The translations under genes were made by a program, and so were the position numbers. From contig CADCII010000046.1 of assembly GCA_902801515.1 (NCBI GenBank), positions 1 through 45,986 of the forward strand: DNA of 45,986 nucleotides, in the 5' to 3' direction. Every line of letters begins with the position of its first letter. The stretch's first letter is position 1. The notes under the pieces are model-generated. The model was not told the DNA's origin and made no database searches. It worked only from the letters and a program-made list of their open reading frames with translations. Source of the stretch: an uncultured Lachnospiraceae bacterium (GTDB taxonomy: Bacteria; Bacillota; Clostridia; Lachnospirales; Lachnospiraceae). Below are positions 7,416-16,529 of this stretch, piece by piece.

Positions 7416-8147
7416 TCACACATCCATATGGAAATCCCGGATCAGATCTTCCATGCCTGTCAGAAGAGTATCAACTCTGCCGTAGAACGCATCATTGTTC
7501 ATGGGATTGTCCATCTCTTCCTCGAGCAGATTCATAAGATCCTTGACCGCCTCCATACGGCCGACGCCTGCTGCGTCCTGGAACAGTTTCCTGCGCGAGC
7601 GCATATTTTCTTCGGGCGTCATCCTGGACGCAATCGTATCCACACGCGGCTTCTCTCCGATAAAACGGAACGTGACAGAGGGAGAAGCATGGTTCAGAAG
7701 ATTCGTCAGATAATAGATATCTCCCGTATTCTTATAATATTTCCAGGCAAATGTCTTGCGCATCGTCTGTGCGCCGATCGTGCCCAGGCCGATCCGGGTC
7801 CCGGCATTCTTTAAAGCCCTGTAAGCCTGCTCTCTTGAGACAGGATTCTGCTTCATACCGCGGAACAGCGGCGCGTCATCCGGTTTTCCTTCTGTATACT
7901 CTGCGATGATCTTCTTCAGATCCGCCTCAAACCGGAAAGAACGTTTCACTTTATGAGTGCCGAGATATACTACGATCGAATCTTTGTCCCGCACGTCGCC
8001 GACCGTAAGCTTCAGGATATCCTGGACCTGCATTCCGGTCCCGACTCCTATACGGAACATAATAAAATATTTAACGTCAAGATTCAGAAGTTCTTCTTCG
8101 TATCTTCTGAGCGTTTCATCATCTTTGATCGGGGCGACCCAGTTCAT
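7416..8147 (-). CDS. Tyrosine recombinase/integrase-like protein with lost catalytic residues
   Basis: A 243-residue protein covering the catalytic-domain fold of phage-type integrases but no core-binding domain. Box I reads TGMQVQDILKL, so the usual Arg is Gln40. The beta-hairpin Lys is present in GTHKVKRSF. Box II reads AQTMRKTFAWKYY: the usual His is Gln127, Arg130 is kept and the second His is Lys131. His153 is kept in LLNHASPS, but the nucleophile Tyr is Phe162 (VTFRFIG). Recombination is therefore unlikely; DNA binding is possible. About 60 extra helical, acidic residues follow. It overlaps the stop of the upstream carboxypeptidase gene by 4 nt (ATGA), which suggests translational coupling. 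It may act as an accessory DNA-binding or regulatory protein; the role is unknown. Confidence 0.85.
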   Translation of the reverse strand: MNWVAPIKDDETLRRYEEELLNLDVKYFIMFRIGVGTGMQVQDILKLTVGDVRDKDSIVVYLGTHKVKRSFRFEADLKKIIAEYTEGKPDDAPLFRGMKQNPVSREQAYRALKNAGTRIGLGTIGAQTMRKTFAWKYYKNTGDIYYLTNLLNHASPSVTFRFIGEKPRVDTIASRMTPEENMRSRRKLFQDAAGVGRMEAVKDLMNLLEEEMDNPMNNDAFYGRVDTLLTGMEDLIRDFHMDV

Positions 8148-9832
8148 TCACTGTCACCTCTCTTCTTCAGATCCAGATCCTCAAGGTTCGGATCATCCAT
8201 CCAGTCGTCCCGGGTTCTCCTCGCCGTCTCCTGCTCCATGGCCCTGCGAAGCTCTTCCTCGATCTCAAGCGCAGACTTCGCGTCGATCTCAGCCTCGCGG
8301 CGCATGGCTTCTTCCCTTGCCGCTTTCATTTTCTTTCTGGAACGGTAATCCCTTGAAGACTGCAGCAGCAGGACCAGAAGAAGGATCAGCAGTACAATGA
8401 TCAGAAGGCCTACAGTCAGAATAACAGCTGTCCTGTTGCGGGATACAAAATCCTCCGCCTTCGCGTACCAGACATTTACAAAATCGCCGATATTATTCCA
8501 TACAACTTCCTTCGTATCCGCAATATGGTTTTCTTTATCGCCATTCTGTCCTTCCATCGTAACCTGAACGGCTCTCTGCCACGGATAAGACATACTCATA
8601 TTCACGGTCGGCACTGTCAGACTCATGCTCCCGACCGGCCATGTATGATAAGTAATATTCAGTCCCTTAGCCACTCCCGGAGCTGCTTCATCAGAAGCCG
8701 GTGACACAATGATCGAGGAAGTATCTGGATCTTTGGGTACGGATACAACCGGATTGCCATTGAACTCAGAGATCGTCTGCTGAAGTTCCGGAGCCTCAAA
8801 CACCGTTGCCTTGCCGAGGTAATCCACGTGCATCGCCTGCGCCAGAGTCTTTCCTTTGAAATTATCGGACAGGCTGATATTCTGGAAATTGTCGAAACCA
8901 TATCTGAGAAGATCTATCGTCTCAAGGTAATTCTGATCCGCCCCGTTTCCGTGAAGAAGTACGCAGACCAGCCTTCTTCCGTCCATCTCCCCATAGGTGA
9001 CCAGCGTATTCCAGGCCCTCTCGGTATAACCGGTCTTGCCGCCGGTACACCAGTCCGTATAGTAATCACTGTCAGATACCAGCATCCGGTGATGGTTCTG
9101 GAGATACCGTGTCTCCTCATAGTTATTTGTCGGAGGCACATCATAATTCACAGTGCCGCAGATCGTGCGGAAACCTTCATTGCGGTATGCCTCCGCCGCG
9201 ATCAGAGCATAATCGTGAGCCGTCGTGTAATGGTCATCCGCCGAAAGGCCCGACGGATTGGAGAAATGAGTGCCCGTGCATCCCAGAGCGGCCGCCCTGT
9301 CATTCATCATCTGGGCAAATCCTTCCATCGAACCGCCGACATATTCCGCGAGAGCATTGGCCGTATCATTTGCAGACTCCAGCATCAGCGTATACAACGC
9401 ATCCCGGATCGTCATCTGTTCACCTTCAGACAGTCCGACATTCGACGCATTTTCATCCAGCTCATAGACAATGGGCGAACAGGTCATCACAGCGTCCAGA
9501 TCCGCATTCTCCAGAGTCAGGAGACAGGTCATGATCTTGGTAATCGATGCAGGATACAGCTGACGGTCACAGTTTTTGGAATACAGAAAGACTCCCGTAT
9601 CAATATCCATAACGACGCCGGCAGATGCCTGGATCGCCTGGCCTTCCGGCCATCCCTCCACGGCATTCGACTGAATCGCCTCATAATATTCATCCGGGAT
9701 ATAATCATCTTCGTCCGCGAAGACAGTGCAGACGGATCCGGCAGCAAGCAGTACTGTCATAACAAGACAGACAAAAACGCGCACGGAATATGGTAAGAAA
9801 TGATCCTTACGGAAATGACTCAGATTCTTCAT
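8144..9832 (-). CDS. D-alanyl-D-alanine carboxypeptidase (DacF/PBP5-like), membrane anchored
   Basis: A 562-residue S11-family enzyme that trims the terminal D-Ala from peptidoglycan stem peptides outside the membrane. It has an N-terminal signal segment (about residues 18-40, ending VFADEDD). The active-site SxxK is SITK near residue 95, the SxN is SAN in ESANDTANALA near residue 150, and KTG lies in GGKTGYTERAW near residue 255. A single transmembrane segment (ILTVGLLIIVLLILLLVLLL) lies near residue 490 and is followed by a charged cytoplasmic tail of about 55 residues. That tail is longer than the usual amphipathic anchor. The ATG at 9832 has AAGGGG 7 nt upstream. It overlaps the recombinase-like gene by 4 nt. 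Confidence 0.93.
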   Translation of the reverse strand: MKNLSHFRKDHFLPYSVRVFVCLVMTVLLAAGSVCTVFADEDDYIPDEYYEAIQSNAVEGWPEGQAIQASAGVVMDIDTGVFLYSKNCDRQLYPASITKIMTCLLTLENADLDAVMTCSPIVYELDENASNVGLSEGEQMTIRDALYTLMLESANDTANALAEYVGGSMEGFAQMMNDRAAALGCTGTHFSNPSGLSADDHYTTAHDYALIAAEAYRNEGFRTICGTVNYDVPPTNNYEETRYLQNHHRMLVSDSDYYTDWCTGGKTGYTERAWNTLVTYGEMDGRRLVCVLLHGNGADQNYLETIDLLRYGFDNFQNISLSDNFKGKTLAQAMHVDYLGKATVFEAPELQQTISEFNGNPVVSVPKDPDTSSIIVSPASDEAAPGVAKGLNITYHTWPVGSMSLTVPTVNMSMSYPWQRAVQVTMEGQNGDKENHIADTKEVVWNNIGDFVNVWYAKAEDFVSRNRTAVILTVGLLIIVLLILLLVLLLQSSRDYRSRKKMKAAREEAMRREAEIDAKSALEIEEELRRAMEQETARRTRDDWMDDPNLEDLDLKKRGDSE

Positions 9833-9875
9833 GTTGATCCCCTTGAACAATTATTCTGCTCCCCAGCAGATATGC

Positions 9876-9907
9876 AAAAACTTCGCCGTGATGCTCTCAC
9901 GGCGAAG
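9876..9907 (-). terminator. Intrinsic terminator at the end of the gyrB-gyrA-lipoprotein-ridA transcript
   Basis: The stem CTTCGCCGTGA/TCACGGCGAAG (11 bp, 9881-9907) is followed on the minus strand by TTTTTG. It lies about 260 nt past the ridA stop and 44 nt before the carboxypeptidase start. Confidence 0.88.
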
Positions 9908-9930
9908 TAAGTGTAACATGTTTTGGGTGT

Positions 9931-9962
9931 AAATGCAACTTAAACTGACTTCTGTTGCATTT
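9931..9962. repeat. Inverted repeat AAATGCAAC/GTTGCATTT
   Basis: Perfect 9-bp arms (9931-9939 and 9954-9962) separated by 14 nt, between the large inverted repeat and the terminator. There is no T run, so it is not a typical terminator. Confidence 0.7.
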
Positions 9963-9986
9963 CAAACTAAACTTTGTCAAACTGCA

Positions 9987-10162
9987 TACTATGCGTTGTC
10001 CGGTCTGCCCGGCAAACTTTGTCTGCTACGTTTGTCTCACTGCAAACCATCTGCCTGCGCTCTGGCTCCTATAGAAGCGTGGTCGCTTCGCGCAGGCACG
10101 GTTTTTGTGAGACTGCACTGCTCACGACATGTTTGCCTATACAGACCGGCCGCCGCATAGTA
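9987..10162. repeat. Large imperfect inverted repeat (about 74-nt arms) after ridA
   Basis: The left arm (9987-10060) and right arm (10090-10162, reverse complement) share in the same order TACTATGCG, CCGGTCTG, GGCAAAC, TGTC, GTCTCAC, AAACC and TGCCTGCGC, with short mismatched stretches between. The loop (10061-10088) has its own small stem AAGCG/CGCTT. The element starts 6 nt after the ridA stop and would fold as one long stem in the ridA 3' UTR. It contains no ORF of note. It could be a MITE-like element or a structured RNA; no second copy is visible in the window. Confidence 0.75.
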
Positions 10163-10168
10163 ACAAAT

Positions 10169-10543
10169 TTACTCAACAACCGCGACTGCCTCGATTTCAC
10201 ACAGAACGCCCTTCGGAAGTGCCTTCGCAGCTACACAGGAACGTGCCGGTTTGCTGACAAAATACTTCTCATAAACTGCGTTAAATGCGGCAAAGTCCGC
10301 CATGTCCGCAAGGAAACAGGTGGTCTTGAATACTTTTTCAAAGGATGTCCCCGCCTCCTCAAGAAGCGCTCCGACGTTCTTGCAGCTCTGCTCAGCCTGC
10401 ACTTCGATCGTATCGCCCGGAACATCTCCGGTTGCCGGATCTACCGGGATCTGGCCTGAAAAATAAGCTACTCCGTTTACAATGATTCCCTGGGAATACG
10501 GTCCGATTGCTGCCGGTGCCTTGTCTGTTGAGATGTACTTCAT
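10169..10543 (-). CDS. ridA: RidA family enamine/imine deaminase
   Basis: A 124-residue protein of the YjgF/YER057c/UK114 family, which as a trimer hydrolyses reactive 2-aminoacrylate and related enamines made by PLP enzymes. Family motifs seen are APAAIGPYSQGI near the N-terminus, YFSGQIPVDPATG near residue 29 and the C-terminal PARSCVAAKALPKGVLCEIEA, with the substrate-binding Arg and the Glu. The ATG at 10543 has AAAGGAGG 9 nt upstream; a 7-residue longer frame lacks this. It follows the serine hydrolase gene by 45 nt and probably shares the gyrase transcript. Confidence 0.95.
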   Translation of the reverse strand: MKYISTDKAPAAIGPYSQGIIVNGVAYFSGQIPVDPATGDVPGDTIEVQAEQSCKNVGALLEEAGTSFEKVFKTTCFLADMADFAAFNAVYEKYFVSKPARSCVAAKALPKGVLCEIEAVAVVE

Positions 10544-10588
10544 AATACGTGCCTCCTTTATCAAATCCTGATTTAAACTGCTCTATTT

Positions 10589-11737
10589 TTACGCAGTGTG
10601 ATTCTGCAGATACCACTGTGCGGTCAGCGAAGAGATCTGCTGTATGGCAGCTATGGCTTCATCATTCCTTCCTGCAAGATCGTTGCTCAGGACGGTCAGA
10701 ATGTAGCCTTCTCCCTCGCCTTCCGGTGGGAATATGATGGCGACGTCGTTCTCGATACAGCCAAGACCGTATCCTTCCGGCATCTCTCCGGTCTTGTTGC
10801 CGCTGGTGAAACCTTCGGGAAGTCCGGCCGGGATCTTATTTTTCAAAGCCTGTCCCTTAACAATTTCCAGCATCTTGGCGGATGCTTCTTCGTTGACCAG
10901 TTTCCCGTGATAAATATCCGACAGGAACTTTCTTGTATCGGCTGCCGAGGTGTAATTGTCACCGGTCGGATTCGATTCCAGGAATCTTCTTCCGATGGAT
11001 GTTCCGACATATCCGTTCTCTTTGCAGAATTCTCCGATCAGTTCAGCGCCTTTCTTAAAGTCTCCGCCGCCCAGCCTGTCGATAAGAAGATTCGCAGCAT
11101 CGTTGTCAGAGACAGTGATCATATTATTGAGGGTCTCTCTGAGCTGTCCTTCATACTCTTCGCCAAACGGGACCGGTTCTTCTCCTTCCGGCGGATAGCA
11201 CATATACCGGTAAACTGCGCCCATGATAAACAGTTTTACGACACTGGCAGACTGCATCACGTCGGCATCGTGATATCCGCACACTTCACCGCTCTCAAGG
11301 TCTTCATATCCGACAGCCCAGTGCTCTCCCATCGCTTCGCGTCCGGAGACAACCTGGGTAAGAACCGTATTGACTGGTTCCGGATAATTCACCGCTTCAG
11401 ATTCAGTCTGTATCTGAGATTCGATTTGTGCCTGAGACTCAGTCTCTTCTGCGTTTTCGGAGATTTCCTTCTCGTATTCAGTGTCAGGAACGACCATAAA
11501 ATCCTCTTCCATGTCACTCTCTGTCTGTACTTCACTGTTCAGAGCCTCAGTGTCATTCTCTGCCTGAGTCTCTATGAACGGAACTCCGTCCTCTGTGTCT
11601 ATTGCAACCTGCTGCTCTGACTGTGCCTGTGTATCCTCTGCCGGCTCTTTCTGCTGAGCTGCCTTATTCAGCAGGTCACATCCGCTCAGTCCAAGTGCTG
11701 CCGCAAGCAGCATTGCAAAAAAACTTATCTTTTTCAT
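10589..11737 (-). CDS. Class A beta-lactamase-related serine hydrolase, lipoprotein
   Basis: A 382-residue secreted lipoprotein. The signal peptide ends in the lipobox LSGC (Cys20). A Glu/Gln/Thr/Ser-rich disordered spacer (about residues 25-115) follows, then a beta-lactamase-like domain: SVVK (SxxK) near residue 165, SDN near residue 207 and KTG in GNKTGE near residue 314. The Glu of the Omega loop found in true class A enzymes is not clearly identifiable, so it may be a peptidase- or esterase-like relative rather than a resistance enzyme. Its ATG overlaps the gyrA stop (ATGA), with AGGAGA lying inside the end of gyrA, which implies translational coupling to gyrase. Confidence 0.85.
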   Translation of the reverse strand: MKKISFFAMLLAAALGLSGCDLLNKAAQQKEPAEDTQAQSEQQVAIDTEDGVPFIETQAENDTEALNSEVQTESDMEEDFMVVPDTEYEKEISENAEETESQAQIESQIQTESEAVNYPEPVNTVLTQVVSGREAMGEHWAVGYEDLESGEVCGYHDADVMQSASVVKLFIMGAVYRYMCYPPEGEEPVPFGEEYEGQLRETLNNMITVSDNDAANLLIDRLGGGDFKKGAELIGEFCKENGYVGTSIGRRFLESNPTGDNYTSAADTRKFLSDIYHGKLVNEEASAKMLEIVKGQALKNKIPAGLPEGFTSGNKTGEMPEGYGLGCIENDVAIIFPPEGEGEGYILTVLSNDLAGRNDEAIAAIQQISSLTAQWYLQNHTA

Positions 11738-14286
11738 TCATCTTCTCCTGTGGCGTCATCCGGCGAGTCAGCTTCTTCGGCAGCATCTTCCTCATCCGGT
11801 TCATCCGCGTCCTCTTCGTCGTACTCATTTTTCGGAACAGTCTCTCTCACCTTGGCGATCGAAACCACAACATCCTCACCGTCAAGCCTCATCAGCTTCA
11901 CTCCTGACGTGACTCTGCTCAGGACAGATATATTCTCGCAGCTCATGCGGATGATAATGCCGTCTGTGTTGATCATCATGATCTCGTCATCCTGTTCTAC
12001 AGGAATGGCTCCGACGATATTTCCTGTCTTATCCAGGATACGGTAGCAGAGGATTCCCTTGCCGCCGCGGCCCTGAACACGGAATTCATTTACATCGGTC
12101 AGCTTGCCCATGCCCTTCTCGGACACAAACAGCAGATAGGGTGCCTCATCCGCAAGGACCATGGATACGACTTCATCTCCGTCGATCAGGTTGATTCCGC
12201 GCACACCCATGGAGGATCTGCCGGTCGCCCTCGCGTCGGATTCTTTGAACCGGATACACTGGCCGAACTTGGTCACCATCAGAATCTCTTTCTCATTGTC
12301 CGTCGCTTCGACAGCGATCAGTTCGTCGTCTACTCTCAGAGAGATCGCGATCAGTCCATTCTTGCGGACATTTGCGTATTCGGAAATGAGTGTTCGTTTA
12401 ATCTGTCCCTTACGGGTTGCCATGGTCAGATATCCGTCCTCAGAGAACTCCTGGTCACTTCCGACCGGGATCACTGCAGACAGCTTCTCATCCGGCTGCA
12501 GCTGCAGCAGGTTCACGATCGCAACGCCGCGGGCAGTCCTTCCGGCTTCAGGCACTTCATATGCCTTCAGTTTGTAGACTCGTCCCTTATTGGTGAAGAT
12601 CATGAGATCCGCATGTGTATCGGTCATCAGCAGACGGTCGATATAATCTTCCTTCAGCGTCTGCATACCCTTAATGCCTCGTCCGCCGCGGTTCTGGGAC
12701 TTGAAATTATCTTCGCTCATCCGCTTGATATAGCCAAGCTTGGTGACCGTGATAACGATATCTTCCCTCTCGATCAAATCTTCTGCGTCAAAGTCCGCGA
12801 TATCATAGCCGATCTTCGTCCTGCGGTCATCGCCGTATTTATCCCTGATAACCAGAATCTCCCTGCGAATGACGCCGAGAAGAAGTTTCTCATCGCCCAG
12901 GATGGCAGTCAGTTCCGCGATCAGTTTCAGCAGCTGTTCATGCTCTGCCTCAATCTTGCCTCTTTCCAGACCTGTCAGGGCTCTCAGACGCATATCAACG
13001 ATTGCCTGGGCCTGCACATCATCCAGTCCGAACTTTTCTATCAGGGAATTCTTGGCAACCTGCACGTTCTCGGAAGAGCGGATGATCCGGATCACTTCAT
13101 CGATATTGTCCAGAGCGATCAGCAGTCCCTGCAGGATATGATCTCTCTCCTGCGCTTTATTTAACTCATACTTCGTGCGGCGGGTGACCACTTCCTCCTG
13201 ATGCTTCAGGTAATAGTGAAGCATCTCCAGGATGTTCATGACCTTCGGCTGATTGTCCACCAGCGCGAGCATGATGACACCGAAAGTATCCTGCAGCTGT
13301 GTATGCAGGAAGAGTTTATTTAAAATGATATTGGCGCTGGCGTCTCTCCGGATGTCGATGGTGACGCGCATTCCTTCACGGCTGGATTCATCCGTTATAC
13401 CCGTGATCCCGTCAATCTTCTTGTCTCTGACAAGCTGCGCGATCTTCTCGATCAGCCTTGCCTTATTGACCAGATAGGGAAGCTCCGTGATCACGATGCG
13501 GCTTCTTCCGTTCGGAAGAGTCTCTATATCTGTGACGGCACGGATCCTTATCTTGCCGCGGCCGGTGCGGTATGCTTCATTGATTCCGGCCTTGCCGAGG
13601 ATCTCTGCACCTGTCGGGAAATCCGGTCCCTTGACGATCTTGAGAATCTCATCGATTGAAGTCTCTCTGTCCTCCTCCACACGGTTGTCGATGATCTTCA
13701 CGACTGCGTCGATTACCTCTCTCAGGTTGTGGGGAGGAATGTTGGTCGCCATACCGACCGCGATACCGGTAGTTCCATTTACCAGAAGATTGGGAAAACG
13801 GCTGGGAAGGACAGTGGGTTCTTTCTCTGTCTCATCAAAGTTCGGAACAAAGTCAACCGTGTCCTTGTTAATGTCCGCCAGCATTTCCATGGACATCTTC
13901 GACAGACGGGCTTCCGTATATCGCATGGCGGCAGCGCCGTCGCCGTCCACTGAACCGAAGTTGCCGTGTCCGTCAACCAGCGGATATCTCATGGACCAGT
14001 CCTGGGCCATATAGACAAGAGCTCCGTAGATGGAACTGTCCCCGTGGGGATGATATTTACCCATGGTATCACCGACAATACGCGCACATTTTCTGTGCGG
14101 TTTGTCAGGCCCGTTATTCAGTTCGATCATTGAATACAGAACTCTTCTCTGCACCGGTTTCAGACCGTCTCTGACATCCGGAAGCGCCCTGGCTGCGATT
14201 ACGCTCATCGCATAATCGATATAGGATTCCTCCATCGTCTTCTGCAGATCTACTTCCTGAATCTGATCAAATATTTTGTCGTCCAT
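11734..14286 (-). CDS. gyrA: DNA gyrase subunit A
   Basis: An 850-residue breakage-reunion subunit of gyrase, which introduces negative supercoils. The winged-helix region has the catalytic Tyr123 (MRYTEARL). The quinolone-determining loop reads [13 protein letters not shown], with Ser84 (E. coli 83) and Gly88 (E. coli Asp87). The GyrA-box-type motif [10 protein letters not shown] starts the C-terminal beta-pinwheel. The last 35 residues are a strongly acidic Asp/Glu tail. The ATG at 14286 has AGGAG 7 nt upstream; the TTG five codons earlier would put that site inside the gene. It follows gyrB by 102 nt. Confidence 0.98.
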   Translation of the reverse strand: MDDKIFDQIQEVDLQKTMEESYIDYAMSVIAARALPDVRDGLKPVQRRVLYSMIELNNGPDKPHRKCARIVGDTMGKYHPHGDSSIYGALVYMAQDWSMRYPLVDGHGNFGSVDGDGAAAMRYTEARLSKMSMEMLADINKDTVDFVPNFDETEKEPTVLPSRFPNLLVNGTTGIAVGMATNIPPHNLREVIDAVVKIIDNRVEEDRETSIDEILKIVKGPDFPTGAEILGKAGINEAYRTGRGKIRIRAVTDIETLPNGRSRIVITELPYLVNKARLIEKIAQLVRDKKIDGITGITDESSREGMRVTIDIRRDASANIILNKLFLHTQLQDTFGVIMLALVDNQPKVMNILEMLHYYLKHQEEVVTRRTKYELNKAQERDHILQGLLIALDNIDEVIRIIRSSENVQVAKNSLIEKFGLDDVQAQAIVDMRLRALTGLERGKIEAEHEQLLKLIAELTAILGDEKLLLGVIRREILVIRDKYGDDRRTKIGYDIADFDAEDLIEREDIVITVTKLGYIKRMSEDNFKSQNRGGRGIKGMQTLKEDYIDRLLMTDTHADLMIFTNKGRVYKLKAYEVPEAGRTARGVAIVNLLQLQPDEKLSAVIPVGSDQEFSEDGYLTMATRKGQIKRTLISEYANVRKNGLIAISLRVDDELIAVEATDNEKEILMVTKFGQCIRFKESDARATGRSSMGVRGINLIDGDEVVSMVLADEAPYLLFVSEKGMGKLTDVNEFRVQGRGGKGILCYRILDKTGNIVGAIPVEQDDEIMMINTDGIIIRMSCENISVLSRVTSGVKLMRLDGEDVVVSIAKVRETVPKNEYDEEDADEPDEEDAAEEADSPDDATGEDE

Positions 14287-14330
14287 TCTCTGCTCCTGCA
14301 AGTATATTAATTGTTCGTTGCCCAGCCAAC

Positions 14331-14376
14331 TGTACAGGATTTCTTATATGCATAAATGCATAACGAAACCTGTACA
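14331..14376. repeat. Imperfect palindrome in the gyrB-gyrA spacer
   Basis: TGTACAGG (14331-14338) pairs with CCTGTACA (14369-14376); inside, TTTC/GAAA and two ATGCAT palindromes extend the symmetry. On the minus strand this would form a stem-loop about 45 nt before the gyrA start. There is no T run, so it is not a typical terminator. Confidence 0.65.
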
Positions 14377-14388
14377 CCTGTCTGGAGC

Positions 14389-16317
14389 TTATACGTCCAG
14401 GTTTCTGACTCTTGTGGCATTCTCTTCGATAAACTCACGTCTGGGTTCTACCTGGTCTCCCATGAGAGTTGTAAATGTAACGTCGATCGATGATTCATCA
14501 TCGTCGTCCATTGAGACTCTCTTGAGGATGCGTCTTGCCGGATCCATGGTTGTCTCCCAGAGCTGCTCCGCATCCATCTCTCCCAGTCCTTTGTAACGCT
14601 GTATCTTGTTATTCTGATCACGTCCGACTTCCGCGAGGATGTTATTCAGTTCCTCATCGGAGTAGGCATACCAGACTTTCTTGTTTTTCTCCAGCTTATA
14701 CAGCGGAGGAGTCGCAAGATATACATGACCCTGCTTGATCAGCTCCGGCATAAACCGGTAGAAGAATGTAAGCAGCAGTGTCGCGATATGCGCGCCGTCA
14801 ACGTCGGCATCCGTCATGATGATGATTCTGTTATATCGAAGCTTTTCGATATCAAAGTCTTCATGGATACCGGTTCCGAACGCGGTGATCATCGCACGGA
14901 TCTCCGCGTTGCCAAGAATACGGTCAAGCCTTGCCTTTTCAACATTCAGGATCTTGCCGCGAAGGGGCAGGATCGCCTGGGTTGCCCTGGCTCTTGCCGT
15001 CTTGGCAGATCCGCCTGCGGAATCTCCCTCAACGATAAAGATCTCGCAGTTCTCGCGGTTCTTGTCCGTACAGTCAGCCAGTTTTCCGGGAAGGCTCAGT
15101 CCGTCCAGCGCACTCTTTCTGCGCGTCAGGTCCCTGGCCTTTCTTGCCGCAGCCCTGGCTCTCTGGGCCATGACAGACTTCTCTATGATAATCTTGCCGA
15201 TCTGAGGATGCTGCTCCAGATATACTGTAAGACTCTCACTCAGCAGACTTTCAACCGCGCCTCTTGCTTCGGAATTGCCCAGTTTCTGCTTCGTCTGGCC
15301 TTCAAACTGCGGCTCGCCGATCTTGATCGATACGATCGCTGTAAGACCTTCACGGATATCATCACCTGTCAGATTCTCTTCACTGTCCTTGAGGAGCTTC
15401 TGCGCCCTTCCGTAATCATTGAAAGTCTTGGTCAGCGCATTGCGGAAGCCGGTCATATGTGTTCCGCCTTCCGGAGTGATGATATTGTTGACAAATGAAT
15501 ACGTCGATTCGTTATACCCGTCGTTGTGCTGCATCGCGATCTCTACAAGGACTCCGTCCTTCTCGCCCTCGCAGCCAATGATATCGTCATACAGCGGAGT
15601 TTTGCCCTTATTCAGATACTGGACGAATTCGCGAATACCTCCCTCATAGTGGAAAGATCTCTCCTTCCAGGGTTCCACTCTCTCATCCGTCAAAGTGATC
15701 CGAAGACCCTTCGTCAGAAAAGCAGTCTCCCTGAGTCTCTGCTTCAGGGTATCAAAATCATAATTCAGTGTCTCAAAGATGGAACTGTCAGCCATGAAAG
15801 TAACCTGGGTTCCGCTCTTCTCAGAATCACATTCACCGACAACCTTCAGAGCATACATCGCATTGCCGCGCTCATATCTCTGCTGGTACACCTTCCCCTC
15901 ATGGAAGACCTGTACCTCCAGATAATCCGACAGAGCATTGACAACAGAAGCGCCGACGCCGTGAAGACCACCGGAAACCTTGTATCCCCCTCCGCCGAAC
16001 TTACCGCCGGCATGAAGGACCGTAAACACGACTTCAACGGCAGGCTTGCCTGCCTTCTCATTGATCCCTACGGGAATTCCGCGCCCGTCATCCAGGACTG
16101 TAATGGAATTATCCGGATGGATATTGACCTTGATATGCGAGCAGGCACCTGCAAGAGCCTCATCGACTGAATTGTCAACGATCTCATAGACCAGGTGGTG
16201 CAGTCCTCTTGCTGACGTAGACCCGATATACATGCCGGGTCTCTTACGGACTGCTTCCAGTCCTTCCAGTATCTGTATCTGATTGGCACCATACTCGGTG
16301 TTTGTCTCAGTTCCCAT
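14389..16317 (-). CDS. gyrB: DNA gyrase subunit B
   Basis: A 642-residue ATPase subunit of gyrase. The GHKL ATPase motifs are [13 protein letters not shown] near residue 45, DDGRGIPVG near residue 75 and [14 protein letters not shown] near residue 115. The TOPRIM domain has [10 protein letters not shown] near residue 425 and the metal-binding DADVDGAHI near residue 500. The C-terminus has QRYKGLGEM. The ATG at 16317 has GGAGG 5 nt upstream; the longer frame has no such site. An extended -10 promoter with an overlapping perfect inverted repeat lies upstream. Confidence 0.98.
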   Translation of the reverse strand: MGTETNTEYGANQIQILEGLEAVRKRPGMYIGSTSARGLHHLVYEIVDNSVDEALAGACSHIKVNIHPDNSITVLDDGRGIPVGINEKAGKPAVEVVFTVLHAGGKFGGGGYKVSGGLHGVGASVVNALSDYLEVQVFHEGKVYQQRYERGNAMYALKVVGECDSEKSGTQVTFMADSSIFETLNYDFDTLKQRLRETAFLTKGLRITLTDERVEPWKERSFHYEGGIREFVQYLNKGKTPLYDDIIGCEGEKDGVLVEIAMQHNDGYNESTYSFVNNIITPEGGTHMTGFRNALTKTFNDYGRAQKLLKDSEENLTGDDIREGLTAIVSIKIGEPQFEGQTKQKLGNSEARGAVESLLSESLTVYLEQHPQIGKIIIEKSVMAQRARAAARKARDLTRRKSALDGLSLPGKLADCTDKNRENCEIFIVEGDSAGGSAKTARARATQAILPLRGKILNVEKARLDRILGNAEIRAMITAFGTGIHEDFDIEKLRYNRIIIMTDADVDGAHIATLLLTFFYRFMPELIKQGHVYLATPPLYKLEKNKKVWYAYSDEELNNILAEVGRDQNNKIQRYKGLGEMDAEQLWETTMDPARRILKRVSMDDDDESSIDVTFTTLMGDQVEPRREFIEENATRVRNLDV

Positions 16318-16364
16318 ATTTCCTCCGCAATAATCTTCTGTCTGATCTTTACGCATTTGGAAGT

Positions 16365-16407
16365 ATTATACCACATCTTGTAAGATTTCCCTAATGAATC
16401 TTACAAG
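16365..16407 (-). promoter_or_regulatory. gyrB promoter with overlapping perfect inverted repeat (candidate operator)
   Basis: The minus strand has an extended -10, TGGTATAAT (TATAAT at 16365-16370), without a good -35. Directly upstream is a perfect inverted repeat with 11-bp arms, CTTGTAAGATT/AATCTTACAAG (16377-16387 and 16397-16407, 9-nt centre), covering the -35 region. Because it lies upstream of the start site it would act as DNA, for example as a repressor or activator site. Confidence 0.65.
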
Positions 16408-16462
16408 TACTGGGTTTATACGGATTTTTATTGTCTGTAAAATACCGAATTATATCTGCCTG

Positions 16463-16504
16463 AAATAAAAATAACCAGCATGCCCTTTCCGGACACCTGG
16501 TTAT
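16463..16504 (-). terminator. Intrinsic terminator after recF
   Basis: The stem ATAACCAG/CTGGTTAT (16471-16478 and 16497-16504) is followed on the minus strand by TTTTATTT. It lies 25 nt after the recF stop and separates the dnaA-dnaN-recF side from gyrB. Confidence 0.8.
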
Positions 16505-16529
16505 CATTAATATCCTGTGACTTTCTCCG

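Noticed and set aside
7416-8147. Integrase as evidence for a prophage or integrative element
   Set aside because: No other phage or transfer genes, no attachment-site repeats, catalytic residues lost, and tight coupling to a cell-wall gene.
8828-9796. 322-codon plus-strand open frame opposite the D-Ala-D-Ala carboxypeptidase
   Set aside because: Its composition (rich in Ile, Arg and His) is typical of antisense reading, and the opposite strand encodes a well-supported enzyme.
10598-11620. 340-codon plus-strand open frame opposite the serine hydrolase gene
   Set aside because: The minus-strand gene has a lipobox, SxxK, SDN and KTG; the plus frame shows no recognisable motif.
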